From positions 5,148,688 through 5,212,687 of the forward strand of contig NC_019878.2 of the NCBI RefSeq assembly GCF_002234675.1: 64,000 nucleotides of DNA. Reading direction: 5' to 3'. The notes below the pieces were generated by a model. It did not search any database. It saw nothing but the letters and a program-made list of their open reading frames with translations, and was not told the DNA's origin. This document shows, piece after piece, positions 20,431 to 32,439 of the stretch; within the stretch, counting starts at the first letter, position 1, and every line of letters begins with the position of its first letter. The translations under genes were made by a program, and so were the position numbers. Origin of the DNA: Oryzias latipes (Eukaryota; Chordata; Actinopteri; Beloniformes; Adrianichthyidae).

Positions 20431-23400
20431 CTGCAGGCGGGAGAGCAAACAGCGGGACACAAATCAAGCTGTTTGATCTTCTTAAAAGAAGGACAAATAA
20501 TGGTAAATATTGGCATGTACAGTTTGTCGTAATCAGAAATGCCCAGGTGTGTTGAAAAGGTTCATTATGACCTGAAGCACTGCAAGGACCAGATTGTTTT
20601 GTCTTACCATGGCTTTGAGCAAATTTTCCCATTTTGCTACACACTCAGAAATTCACTGAAATGCTGAGATCATAGCGGCGAAAACTGTCAAAAAGATGAA
20701 TTTGGCCAAAATCCACTTACCACTACACACGTGTCATGGATATCGACAGAAAGTTTTGAAATTATTATGGGATGACTAGAGGAGTTACAGCTTGGTGGCC
20801 ATGTGGTGGCAAAGTGTAGCATTTGTCAATATTCCCATTTTGCTCCAGTATGTGAAAACAAAATTTCGTTCAAGCGATTTTTACAAAATTTCCCACACAC
20901 GCATCCAGGTCAAGTCTACAACCAGCATTTTGTTGACCCTTGACCTCGGGAAAGACCACCTTCTTGAATCTTCCAAAAAAAAAAATCACTTTTCGTACCA
21001 ACTACGAATTTAAACGTCATATAGGGATTTTAGTCCTAACTCCTTGAGACTCATTGGAAGGCTACTCACTGGAATTAGAATTTGTAGATTTTAAACAACA
21101 TCCCCTGTTGCTCATATATTTTTCACAGGAATATTGTGAAAATTTAATACATGAATCCCAGACTCAAGCTGAATGAAACCTTATGACATGCAATATGAAT
21201 TTAGTAAGAATGTGGGTATGCTTAAGATAAAAAAAAAAGTTGCCAAGGAAATAAAAAAAATACTTTTGCAGATTCTTCTAAAATTTATGCAATCCTACCG
21301 TTAATCTTCATCCTCAAGCGACCCAAAAAATAAAATGTTTGCTGTGTAGATGAAAGATTAAAAAACAATTTTTTCTTCTTCATGAATTTGTGACATGCCG
21401 CTCTGATCAGGGTGGCAGGGACAGAAGATCTCCAGTTAAGTGAAACCCTTCCACAATCATCTTCACTCCACTTTAAAAAGATTTTTTGGAACGCTAATTC
21501 TGAAATTATAATTAGAATGATCTAAAATGCTAAGTATATTCATTCTCGTTAGATCTTTTGTCAACACTGGCTGAATGGATCAAACCAACGTCTATATTAA
21601 CTATAGCTGCATATATTTTTAGGTTATGCGACTTATAAAAACTCAGAATTGATAGAAATCCTCTAGGAGTGGAATCTTGAAACAATGGTCTACAAATAAT
21701 CAGTGTGGAAGAATTTCCATTTTTGTTGTCAGATGCTCTTTGGTTCAATTACCAGTACACTGATAAACCTCTAACTTAGAAGAGACACCATGTGCTTCCC
21801 CTTACGCTGCCACAGATCCTTGAAAAATCTGCCACGGCTTTATACTTTTTTAAATTCAGCCATGTTAATGTCCTACTGACTTGCTTTACATGTGGATGGG
21901 TCGTTCATCATTCAATTTACATTCACTTAATGATTCTGGTCTGTCAGTGGAAGTTTCATGGTGTGGGCTACCTGATTGACAATGTCTTCATTGTTGCGAA
22001 TGTAGTCCTCAAAAGACACGACAGGTTCCCAGGGGTCATTCTGGGTGTAAATGCTGCTGCTGGTGGCTTCACTGTCTTTATGACGGGTTACAGCGAGGGG
22101 ATATCTGGAAAGAGGACAGATCTATGAGAAAAACATAACATTTTTCTACTTTTTATAAACTAATATTTGTAAAAAAAAAAGTCTTTGATTATGAACATTT
22201 ACTGGATTTCACTGGACTTTAGGAAAATGTGTTTTCAGAAATAAAACAAGAAAATGTTACCAGCATAAAAAGATGACACCTAAACAAAGTAAGTTATTGG
22301 AGAATAACCTAATTACCTTGACCAGCTGATGCCTTTTTCCTCCCTCCAGTCTTTTGGAAGGACACTGTGTGCATGCGAGTTGAACTGAATCCGGTAACCC
22401 TTCTGATGGCCCCATTTGTTCTTCTCATTCGGATTATAAAAGTGCAAATAACGGGGGAACTTTTTGCCAAAGCGGAAGGCAGCGGATCGCTCTGTCTTGT
22501 GTTCATTGCGGTGTAACTTGGACTGGACAATAAAGTTCTTTGGGCTCCACGGATTGGTGAAGTTGACATATTTGAGATTCAGAGTCTCAAAACTGTTCTT
22601 CTGCCCTAGGTGGAAATAAACAGAAGAATATTCTGTCAAATGTTTTTTTTAAGCAGAACATTTTTTTGCTGGTGATAAAACATATAGGGTTTTTTTGTTA
22701 TTTTCTTTTGTTATTGACCTTAAACTGGAGCATTAAAACCCGGCCCTACATTTTTTTATGATGGAGTAAATTCCACAAAGCTCTTTATCTACAAAGATAA
22801 AAAGTTCTCAACATGAATTAAAATCTGTTATACCATGGTCCGGATGAATACTCGATTCTGATTGGCTGCTGGGTGTGCGTTAAGAAAGTGATAAATGGTA
22901 AATGGTAAATGGCGTATACTTATATAGCGCCTTTCTTCCTACAAGGACAAAGCGCTTTACAGTCACAGACCCATTCACCCAGTCACACACACATTCACTC
23001 ACACATTCAGACACTGATGGCGGCTCCGCTGCCAAACACAGGCGCCCGCCTACCACCAGAGGCAAGGTGGGGTTCAGTGTCTTGCCCAAGGACACTTCGA
23101 CTCATGGGCGTGCAAGGCGGGAATCGAACCTGCAACCTTACGATCATGGGACGACCGCCCTACCGCTGCACCACAACCGCACGCCCCAAAAAAAAGTTCC
23201 GGTCACCTAGCTTAACTCTTCTGTATCACTGCGCCGGCTTCTTTAAAACAACCTTTACTTTCATCATTTGGACAAAAACAAGCGGTAAGAGGTGAACTTT
23301 TTCTCTGAACTGATGCATTATTCAACCCATCGGGACGATCAGCATATAATTATCGCTTTATATTGGCGAATCTTGACTGCAGCAGTGGTGCTGCGCCATG

Positions 23401-26400
23401 TCACGTTACAGTGACAACGCGCCGCACCACATAACAAATAGTCCGCTTTTTGGGAAAAAAAACAATCCAAATCTGAAAAAAAACAAGAATTAATGTCTAA
23501 AAACTGGTTAATAGTTATTTCTTTTGTAAGTGACCATGGTATAAGCGGGTTAATGGCCTCGAAGTGTGCATTATCAGGCTTCCACGGCGTGCGTTAAAAA
23601 GTGATAATGCACACTTCGTCGGCTATTAACCCTTACTTATCATACTATTGCACAGTAGTCTCAGCCTGTATATGATTCACACTCACATTGGAGTCTTCCA
23701 CCCTATTCCACTCTCTTAAACAGTCACATGCAGACATTGGAGGAAGAACAACCATGAAACATGATGAACCACCTAAGGACATGGGACTGGAAGAGCTGGG
23801 AATTGATTCATCAACTCTATGGTAGGGAAAAACCTGCTGTCTAGAGTCACAGTGCTTTTGACACACATCCCAAAATGTTCCGGTTCAAATGTTTGTTGGA
23901 ATTTCCTTTTTGAGCCAAACTGTTTTTATTTTTTGTTAAACTTGCTTCCGCTCCAATGCCTGAACAAAAATGAAAGCAGTACTAATACCACCACTATATT
24001 TTGCATCAGTAAATTAAATTCAATATGTCTGCAAACTACACTGTTGTTACTTTTACGTCTGTTTTAAAGCTGTTTTTCCATACAACTATTTTTACTCATT
24101 TAATACAGAAATTAAGATTATATATTATGATATCTTTATCAGGTTTACTAAACATCTGTACAAGTCTTTTGCTGGTGTTTGTTGTTGGGTTTGTTTGCCC
24201 AAATTGCCAATCACCTTCATCAGTGTATGTTTGAGACTTTTCAGTAGGCATATGAACGTTGAACATTGAACGCTAAACGTTGGAACCAACAGCTACCTCA
24301 CTAGATAGAAATTAACTTATTCATTTTCCAAAGTTCTTTTTCTTGTCTTTTTGTTTTTAATAAAAACCTTTCTTCATTAAAAATTCTCAAAAAGCCTTCT
24401 TTTAATTAAAAAAAACTTTTAGATTAAATTTAAAGAGATAAAATTCTAAATAGTTTGTCTTTTGGGAAGTTTTATGTAAATTTGTCGCAGTTTTGTACAA
24501 TTGGAAGAAGACAGCTTCTTCCAAGCATCACTATTGAACTTAATGAAACAGAACAATAGTTGAGATTAATAACAGCGTTTTTAATGGAGAAGTTAAACTT
24601 TTAACACTGGAGATGTCGCCAGCAAAACCCAAATAACACACGCTCTTTGACATAACGTAACTCTTTGACCGTTTATGTGATTAACATTAATCAGCTGATT
24701 CTAATTGGGGCACAGCTGTTTTTCTCCGCTCCAAAATCCGCTGAATAACGTTAATTGCGTAAACGGTTGAAGAGTTATAGTAGTCTAAAGAATGTAAATA
24801 TTGGAGCTAAAGCTCTGGAATTAAATGGTTAAAGGAATTGAATTGCTGTTTGATGTCATAAATTCAAGAGAAATTTATTACTTATACCAAATTTTCCCGA
24901 AACACCAGAGAGCTGCTGTGTAATTACACTTACCAGCAATGTCCAGATCCACCTTGTAATGGATGAGGTGTGTGTGCAGGTTGCCCAGAACATAGTTGTA
25001 TACCTTTGTGCCATAGTGAAGTCCATTAGGTGTGAAAAAAGTGGCATGAATGTATCCAGAGGCGCTCATCTTAACTTCCACTACACCATTCAAGTAGAAA
25101 AGGAAATCCCAGATGTAGTCATAGTTGTACACAGTGGATGTTGTTCTCAGCACCAGCACGGTGTTGTCCAGGCCTCCGTAAAAGTTGTATCCTCCCTGAA
25201 AATCTGAGTTAAAGTGTCTCCTCAGAGGCATGGCAAGGGTCATCTCAAAAATACAAAGAGCATTTTTGTGGAGGATGGGTTTGTCTGTGTCAAAGTAGTG
25301 ATAGAGGTCGACAAAAGTTGCGATTTCTGGGCAATCAATTCCAGGAGCCAGTTCATAGGTGGAGGTGCCCATTGCCCAGCCTGCGTCGATATACTTTGTT
25401 TGCATGGCCGCGGGAGTATCGCCGGAGTAGAAGGCAATGGCCTCTTGGAGGCTGATCTCATAGGCTATCCTTTCACCATTGAAACGAAGATCAAAAATTT
25501 GGAGTCCAGCAGATGAGCGAACTCTGTAGGCAAACGACCATCCAGCATATTCAACAAAGTTTTGGTCAATGTGGTAGCGGTGTCCCTGGGGTTCAACCAG
25601 CTTTGGCCCATGGATATTTGTGGGGGTATTACTATGACCACGAGGTATGTAGGTGGAGTAAAGATCATTGTCATCATGTTCAGGGAGTTTCACCTTTTCT
25701 ACTTCCCCAGATTCATACTTTTCAACCAGTTCCTCAACACTGTCAAAATACTGGCTGTTGTACCAGACTTTTTCGACAGTCCATCTCTCCGGATCCAGAT
25801 CTTGATGGTTGATCAGAACTTCGAAACCAACTGGATGAATGAAATAACCCTCCACAAACTTTTGCAACATGATCCAGGTTCTTCTTTCACCTGGAGCCAA
25901 CCCACGGGGAGCAATGTCTGAAAAGGTCAAGCAGCGATCTGAGCAGTTTGTGTAGGAAAACCCTCCTGTTGTCTCAAACAGGAGCTTCTGAGCTTTGTTT
26001 GCAATTTTCTCAAGTCTGGCTTCAATGTGGCTGTACTCAACAATAGTGATTGGTCTTGATTCAAACCGCACCGGCCTGTTACTTTTGAAAGTCTTCACCA
26101 CGTGTGTGTTTGGAGTTGGCAGAGGACTCACTATGTACTCAGTGATGTTGGGTTGGCTCTGGTTTCCAAACTGAACAATCACACGAGCCTGGCGGATGGG
26201 TTTGGCATGTCCGTGGTCAAGGGCCTTCAGGGCCTCGTGCTTCTTTGGTAGATGGAGTTCCATCAGCAAGATACTATTCTTATTCAGTGTCTTGCCACGC
26301 GCCTCAGTGAGCTTCATTTCTGGAATACCGTGCAAGTAGGCTCGCACGGCTTTCATCTCACGAACCGTGAGGTCGGAAAACATAGGAGCACCATGATGAG

Positions 26401-26470
26401 CCCATTCTCTTGACCTGGAAGCACTGCAACCAGCTAAGAAGAGCAGCTGCAGCACCAGAAGACGTTTCAT
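20161..26470 (-). CDS. aoc1: Diamine oxidase AOC1 (complete, 4 coding exons)
   Basis: Secreted copper amine oxidase that oxidatively deaminates histamine, putrescine and other diamines to aldehyde, ammonia and peroxide. Coding exons on the minus strand are 26470-24934, 22605-22317, 22104-21972 and 20430-20161; phases are consistent (1537+289+133+270 = 2229 nt), giving 742 residues (human about 751). The signal peptide is [18 protein letters not shown]. The catalytic base is Asp362 (YIDAGWAMG), the cofactor tyrosine Tyr450 (NYDY, becoming topaquinone), and copper ligands are His499 and His501 (HTH) plus His665 ([12 protein letters not shown]). Spacings Asp362-Tyr450 (88) and Tyr450-His499 (49) equal those recalled for human AOC1. 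The one large exon carrying two thirds of the protein is typical of AOC genes. A vascular AOC3-like paralogue is less likely because there is a signal peptide rather than a membrane anchor, and sspo lies next door. Confidence 0.95.
20431..21971. other. aoc1 intron 3
   Basis: 1.5 kb with no recognised exon or element; short open frames have no homology signal. Confidence 0.5.
21972..22104 (-). CDS. aoc1: aoc1 coding exon 3
   Basis: 133 nt between acceptor TTTCCAG and donor GTAGCC. Encodes [13 protein letters not shown] to NNEDIVNQ and keeps frame with both neighbours. Confidence 0.92.
22317..22605 (-). CDS. aoc1: aoc1 coding exon 2
   Basis: Acceptor CCTAG, donor GTAATT; phase 1 in, phase 2 out. 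Encodes [20 protein letters not shown] through [15 protein letters not shown], matching the AOC1 catalytic domain after the copper HxH motif. Confidence 0.92.
22830..23640. mobile_element. Palindromic element in aoc1 intron 1, carrying a SINE
   Basis: Starts TTATACCATGGTC (about 22830) with an inverted match GACCATGGTATAA (about 23532-23544). Just beyond, 23548-23633 forms a hairpin: GGGTTAATGGCCTCGAAGTG against an inverted arm ending in GCTATTAACCC, with CATTATCA next to the loop. The word GTGATAA occurs in both halves. A family E SINE (22897-23188) is inserted at the left copy. Confidence 0.55.
22897..23188 (-). mobile_element. tRNA-derived SINE (family E), minus strand
   Basis: Minus-strand head with A box TGGTGCAGCGG and B box GGTTCGATTCC near 23,170-23,115. 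The 3' tail consists of ATTTACC-type repeats (plus strand ATGGTAAATGGTAAATGG at about 22,893-22,912). The body includes the 'rest of cell' phrase GCGCTTTACAGTCACAG. No exact target duplication identified. Confidence 0.65.
23641..24877. other. aoc1 intron 1, remaining part
   Basis: AT-rich intron DNA up to the exon 1 donor. No feature recognised. Confidence 0.45.
24934..26470 (-). CDS. aoc1: aoc1 coding exon 1 (signal peptide to HTH copper motif)
   Basis: 1,537 nt encode the signal peptide, the N2/N3 domains and most of the catalytic domain, ending DLDIAG with donor GTAAGT. The ATG is preceded by CC and then TGTTTCAG, which looks like a splice acceptor, so a non-coding exon probably lies upstream. 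Confidence 0.95.
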
Positions 26471-26593
26471 GGCTGAAACATATCAGGGAAAACATATTTT
26501 AGCTCACAGGTGGTGATAAACTTAAAAATTATATCTTTAAGTTCATAAATGTCTGTAAAATAATCATTTGGTTGGTTTATATGTTTTTCATAA

Positions 26594-26960
26594 CCTTAAA
26601 GACCCACTCTAATGAAAATATGTTTTTCTGTGATTTAACATATTGTGGTCCTTTTCTGATGATACAGGGATATGTGTAAAAAAAGTTAAAATCAAAAATT
26701 GCATTTCTGAGTATTTCTTTATTCAAATTCTTATGAATAAGGAGCAGACAAAAAATGCTGTCTGAAAACAGCTCTTTCGTTATGGAGAAAATACGCCGAG
26801 TGGGCCACAAGCTCCCTGCTCCGCTCCATTCTGATGCATCCACTTGTACACAAATAGATCCAAGGAAAGCTTTGTCTGAACTGGATCCTGGATCCAAACT
26901 GCACGGCTGGATAGCTCTGATATTGCTCATAATTTTGTTGAGGGTTGGGGTATGAGGGGT
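26594..26960 (-). repeat. Dispersed family D, copy 4 (reverse orientation)
   Basis: Family landmarks in reverse: AAAGACCCACTCTAATGAAA (about 26598), TGAGTATTTCTTTATTCAAA (26708), GATGCATCCACTTGTACAC (26833) and CTGCACGGCTGGATAG (26899). Broken on the right by a tRNA-like SINE fragment (about 26,960-27,030). It lies upstream of aoc1. Confidence 0.6.
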
Positions 26961-27030
26961 TGGTTGAGCAGCTCGTCCAATGATCGAAGGGTCGGCAGTT
27001 TGATCCCCGCTCCCCCCACTCAACTGTCAA

Positions 27031-28300
27031 CTTCCATGTGGGGTTTGCTCAAAGTAACACAAAGAGACACACACACAAGTATACACCCAAAACCTAGCCC
27101 TGAGTCAAGACATAACAGAATTTTTAACAATTTCACTGGATCTACTGAATTATAGTGTTAAAATATTTTAATGTGGGCACCCAAACACAAACACATTTGC
27201 TTCATCACTACAGCTGTGCTTTTACACTGCAAAGTCCCATTCTCATGATAGTTTTCTTCTTCTCATGAAAACTTCCTACACTTACACACGTGTGTTAAAC
27301 ATATAAGCACAAGTGTTCTAACTTTCGAATACTTCTTTGTATTTATATTATTATTTATATATATTTACAGTTCTTTATCAGGACACACAGAAGCGTTTCA
27401 ATGCCATACCTGCAGTGACTTTTTTGTCTCAGAAAAACAAGCTCTGTTCCAGCCCTCTGGTATCAGCTACAGGAACAAGTTTCGTTGATTACCAGGTTGG
27501 TGACATGCTGCTCATATATAATCTGCTGGAGTCAGTGGCTGATTGGTCCACTGTAGGTTGTAAATGTGATGAAATACTACTTTAAAATAATTAACCTTTC
27601 AACATGCAAGGGAAGCAAATCAGTGTGAGACCTTTCATCAGTAAAGGATTTCAAAGGTATCTGCATGAACACAATAACTTTACTCTGTTTTAAAAGTTTT
27701 GACTTTTTTGGACTTCATTGTACACACTTTAGATGTAAAGACATTCTTAAAAAACAAGTTTTTCCCAACGAGTAGGGGTGTAATGCTTCATTTGAACAAA
27801 GATTCACTTCACATCATAATTTGTGGTTGATGATACAATTCATAATTGATAGTGCTTGATTTTGAACGATTCAATTCACTGACCTAAAATGGATTCAGTA
27901 CATATTTATCCAAAACTTCAACCAGTGTGACTCAGAGAGAAATACCTGTTACTGAACAGTGCAGGTGAGGTTTTCCAGATTCCTTGAATTTCTTTAAGAT
28001 AATTAAGTGTAAATTAAATATGTGTCCAAACAAACAAGTAAACAAGAATGAATGTCAAATCCATTCACATTTTAGTTTCCTAAAGTTCAGCCCACTGTTG
28101 TTTTTCCACATCCAAATAATCCAAAGGGAATATTATTAGAACATTTCAGCACATGGTATACGGTCTATGGTCACGTCTTCACTGAATTCAAAGAATTTCC
28201 ACACATTGGACTGGAATGATTGACTGATTGTTACAGTCATTGCACTTGGTCGTTTTTATGTTGTAGTGAAATAAATCTACCATGTCTCAATCAAATGGAA
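27031..28300. other. Intergenic sequence, aoc1 upstream side
   Basis: No gene, RNA or clear mobile element. A non-coding first exon or promoter of aoc1 could lie here or nearer 26,480, but nothing specific marks it. Confidence 0.35.
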
Positions 28301-28355
28301 TTTTCAAAATGAGACAAAAAGGGATGAATGAATGATTATGGTTACACTGAGGTGT

Positions 28356-28660
28356 TTAGATCCATAAGGGGCGGAAGTGGCTAAAGACTCCCTGCTCCCC
28401 CAGCTGTCGTTGTGTCCTTGGGGAAGACACTTCACCCTCCCTGCCTCCAGTGCGGCTCCACTGGTGTGTGAATGTGTATGAATGTCCCAGTAATAGTAAG
28501 TGGGGCCGAAGGCGTACACTGGCAGCCATGCCTCTGTCTGTCTGCCCCAGGGCAGCTGAGGCTACATCAGTAGTTACCATCATCAAGTATGAATGAGGAG
28601 TGAATGAATAATTAACACATTGTAAGTGCTTTGAGCACCAAGAAAAAGCGCAGAAAAATC
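28356..28660 (+). repeat. SINE-like repeat family C, plus strand
   Basis: Contains TTGTGTCCTTGGGGAAGACA, then CACTGGTGTGTGAATGTGTA and the tail TGTAAGTGCTTTGAGCACC, a common teleost SINE body. It is related to the minus-strand copy at 12.84-13.15 kb. Confidence 0.55.
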
Positions 28661-28759
28661 AAAACAATTATTATTTTTATTCTAAGCAACTGTGTTTATT
28701 GACACACAGACATGGAGCAGATTAGCCTGGCAGCTAACAAAAAGAAGGTAAGAGTCTCT

Positions 28760-28930
28760 TGGCGAGGAACAGGTGAAAACATGGTCGGTCAGGCAAAGGT
28801 CAAAACACAGAGAGGAAAAATCAGGTAAATAACGCTCCAACTCCAAGCTCCAACAAGACTTCGCACCGAGCAGAGGTATTTGCCTAGATTTAATAAGGTT
28901 AGGTGATTACAGAACGGGAAACAGCTGGAA
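28760..28930. repeat. Repeat fragment resembling an LTR-type tail
   Basis: Phrases such as GGTCAGGCAAAGGTCAAAAC and CAACAAGACTTCGCACCGAG recall a recurrent fish element whose relative may be the 59.46-60.09 kb insert. Class uncertain. Confidence 0.3.
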
Positions 28931-28934
28931 TATC

Positions 28935-29600
28935 CAGGCCCTCCTGAGCAGTGGCTGATGGGAGATTTAATGCAAAAATATCGGGAAACCAGATGGAGAG
29001 TCACCAGCGGACTAACAGCCTGGTTTGGAAACAACACCATAAAAGAAAGGAGGATGCTGCTGAGGGTCATTAACACAGCTGGAAAAATGAAATTATTGGT
29101 TGCAACCTTCCATCCATGGACACCATCTATAAACAGCGCTGCAGGAGGAGAGTGTCCAAGATCATCAGAGACAGACACCACCCCACTCACGCATTGATCC
29201 AGTGTGTGGACTCAGGCCACAGCCTCAGACGTCGCAGGCCTGAAAGCATCCACGCACACACCACACGCTTCCACAACAGCTTCTTCCCAACAGCAATCAG
29301 AATGATGGCAAAGGACAACGGAGAGGGAAGACTGGACTGAACCACTAAGTGCAATAAACAATTAACTCCACATGTGCAATAATTCTTTTGAACAGATTGG
29401 GACGCTGCTATATTCATATTTACTCATATTCTTTATATATACCTTGTACTTTTGTTGTCTAATTTTAATTTTTAACTTTATTATATTTATTTTTCACATT
29501 TTTTTTCCTTTCTTATTTACCCTGACATGAGAGATGCCAAGGAAAAATTCCGATGTACCGCATGTGCAAACGGCAATAAAACCTTGAATCTTGAGAATTA
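28935..29600 (+). pseudogene. 3' end of a CR1/Rex/L2-type LINE
   Basis: Plus-strand fragments AWFGNNTIKERRML, INTAGKMK and HTTRFHNSFFPTAIRMM match the C-terminal end of CR1/Rex-like reverse transcriptases (compare W-Y-G-N and R-L-x-N-S-F-F-P-T-A-I-R). Frames are broken. The 3' UTR ends near 29,590 with AATAAAACCTTGAATCTTGA. 5'-truncated, as usual for LINE copies. Confidence 0.7.
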
Positions 29601-29814
29601 GAGTCATAATTAGAGTTCTAATTAGAATTAGAACTCTGGGAACAACAATAACAATAATGGTCGGAGGAGGAGGCAGAGATTTGACTCCTGACAATTAAAA
29701 TTAATTTATTTCATTTTGAAACTATTTTTATAAAGATATAGGTAGGTCGATTCAATTCGATTAACAACTAGCCTCAGACAGATCGATTTGGTTGGATCTC
29801 ATAGTAAAATAAAT

Positions 29815-30430
29815 TCAATTCAATTCAATTTTATTTGTATAGCCCAAATTCACAACAACAGTCACCTCGATGGGCTTCGTATCGGTAATTGAAAAAGTTC
29901 AACATAAAATCAAAAGGATCATGAATACATAGAATTCAAAAGGTAAATACTAAATTGAACTCACAAACTGTCTAAGCTAAACTGGACATCCCTGCGCTTA
30001 GACCCTCCTTCACGGTAAGGAAAAACTCCTAAAAAAACGAATTCCAGAAAATCGAAGAAAAACATCAGGTGTGCCCACATAAAGGAGGGATCCTCCCCCA
30101 GGATGGACTGGCAATTTACCAGAACTCATAGAGAAGAATTAACTTATCAAACACTACAACTACATATTTAAAGTCTAGCAGACGAGCTTCATCCAGCCAG
30201 AGTTGGGGGGACAATTGGGGGCGCGAGTCGAGCCAGAGACAGGATCCACAGCCATGTGTAGAAGCAGTAGAGGTGAGCCAGAGACGAGCTACACGGTCAG
30301 GTACAGGAGCACGGATGAGCCATCTGGAATGGGAGAGGGAAAGAGGGACAGTGCATGAATCGCACTTCACCAAACAGAGGTATGGAGAACTAAATGATGA
30401 ATAATGATCAACAATAAACCTACCATGTCT
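29815..30430 (+). repeat. Teleost interspersed repeat with CAATT start
   Basis: Begins with AATTCAATTCAATTCAATTT then TATTTGTATAGCCCAAATTC, a recurrent teleost repeat. The middle contains GACATCCCTGCGCTTAGACC and GGTAAGGAAAAACTCCT. Flanking sequences at 29,745-29,805 and 30,510-30,565 resemble each other (CCTCAGACAGAT..GGTTGGAT), probably older duplicated DNA. No protein. Confidence 0.55.
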
Positions 30431-30439
30431 CAAAGCAAA

Positions 30440-31495
30440 AATTTTTTTCCAATATGGATTTGATTGTCAATTTATCTAATTTTAAAACATTTTTTTTTAA
30501 AGTATAGTCCGATTAGATTCAACTCAATTCTACCTCAGACAGATTGATCTGGTTGGATAGTAGGAATAGAAATCCATTCATTGATTAATCGTTACACTCC
30601 TACTAGCAAGCCTTCATAATCATGTTGTCCTGGCATGCATCAAAACTTACCAAAACAACCACAGTTGACTGTGATGTAGTTCCTCAGATTTTCTCAACCA
30701 AGAGTGTTGATAAAGGTGATGTTGTATTAACCCTTTCATGGCTGACTTTATTTCCAATTTTACAATAAAAGAACAATGTTTCATTTTTGATCAGACTTCA
30801 CCAGAACTCTCTTCCTCTAATGTATTTTGAAATACACCGTTAAAAGCTCCAGAGCAGCCAAGTGAAACGCCCACATCTGGTTGGCTCTTGTCCTCCTGGT
30901 TTCTGCTCATTTAGGAAGATAAACTTTCAGCTTTGCTTCACTCCCTTTTTCTGTCAAATATATTTTGGCCATGTGCAAACTGTAGCTGGACACGCAGAGA
31001 TTCTAACAGACATTCAGAGGAGAAATAGGAACTCAGCTAGTGTGTCAAATTTTTTCTTTTCAAAAACTCTGCAGTGTGTCAGATTAGCCTGCTGTGAAAC
31101 GTAAACAATTATAAAAATCTGTTCACAGAATTTACTGGCAGTACCAGGAGCTGCGTCCTAAAAGCTGGCTTTGTGTTTATCATTAATCGACCAGGAGAAC
31201 AAAGAAAAGTGTGTTTCTCTATCACATTCCTCATAACATAGTTAATAACTCTGTGGTTTGTATTCTCTTTCAGACTTTTGTACTTTGCTGTACAAAACCT
31301 TCACATGTGAAACCCCAGTGAAAACTGCATATTCAAGTGAACCTTTAATGCTTATGAAACTGGCATTTATCAACCATCATTAACAAAGTATAAACTATAT
31401 TCGACATGGTTACTGAATTGAAATATCATGTTAAATTCATACCATATATGTGACTTTTCTAAGGATCTTCTGGTTTGGTGTTTATGGAAAAATAG
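30440..31495. other. Intergenic sequence without recognised feature
   Basis: No gene, RNA or repeat end recognised. Confidence 0.4.
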
Positions 31496-31496
31496 A

Positions 31497-32110
31497 ATTT
31501 TTAAAATCCCACCCTGATCATTTTTTGATGTATTGTCAAAGTCTTCTCAGTGGTATTTTAATTATGATGATGACGTTTTTAGCCAAAATCATAAAAGCCT
31601 GTGTTGTCTTCTAGAACATAGTTTCGGCAGAGTGGGAGGAGTTCATCAGAAATTCACCTCTGGGTTGTGGCCGGGACTGTTTGCATGGAGTAAGCCTACC
31701 CCTGCTTCCTGACATCCTTCTGTTTACATCCCTCCCATTAGCTTACAGCCCCTCACAGCCCAACCTGACAAAATGGTGAGCAATATTGGAGCTCTCCAGC
31801 CATATAGTTCTGATCCAGATTCCAGCTCAGATGAGAAAAACAAAAACGTACATGGATCTATTTTCCTGCAAGTGGATGCATCAGGACAAAGGAGACAAAG
31901 GAACTTGGTCCGCTGATTAAAGCACCTACATCACAGTTACAAAATTTTTCCTAATGATGTTTTTTCATCTGCTCCTGATTCATTTAAGTTTGAATAAAGA
32001 AATACTCAGAAATGCAATTTTAAGCCTATTTTTTTTTTATATTTGTCCTCGATCATGTGCAAAAATGCCACAAAAACATGTTAAGAACCCCAAAAACAAG
32101 ATATTTTTTT
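31497..32110 (+). repeat. Dispersed family D, copy 5 (plus orientation)
   Basis: Starts near AAATCCCACCCTGATCATTT, with GGAGTTCATCAGAAATTCAC, GCTTACAGCCCCTCACAGCC, AGATTCCAGCTCAGATGAG and TGAATAAAGAAATACTCAGA in order. It is the longest nearly complete plus-strand copy in the window; the right inverted end is eroded. Confidence 0.6.
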
Positions 32111-32439
32111 ATAGTCGGTCTGTTCTGTTGGCCCAACTGTTTGAATGACACTAATGAAGCTTTATCACAGTTTTTTGTGTTTAAACACATTTTCCATCTA
32201 TTTTCTGAAACCGATACCTGTATCCCTGGGTTGCCAGATCCTGTACCGGATACTGTCGGGGAAAATGCGAGTTTCACCCTGGACAGGTTGCCAGTCTGTC
32301 GCAGGGCACACAATCATTTCAGTCAGACAACTCTTGCAGAAGAATATTTATTTCACAACATCTTTAGATTTTCACATCTTTTGGTTGGCATTCACAATTA
32401 GATTCACAACTTCGTTTTGGCATAAGGCTCCGTTCAATT

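Noticed and set aside
24025..24234. 69-codon plus-strand frame in aoc1 intron 1
   Set aside because: Hydrophobic only because the DNA is T-rich; no signal, splice or homology support.
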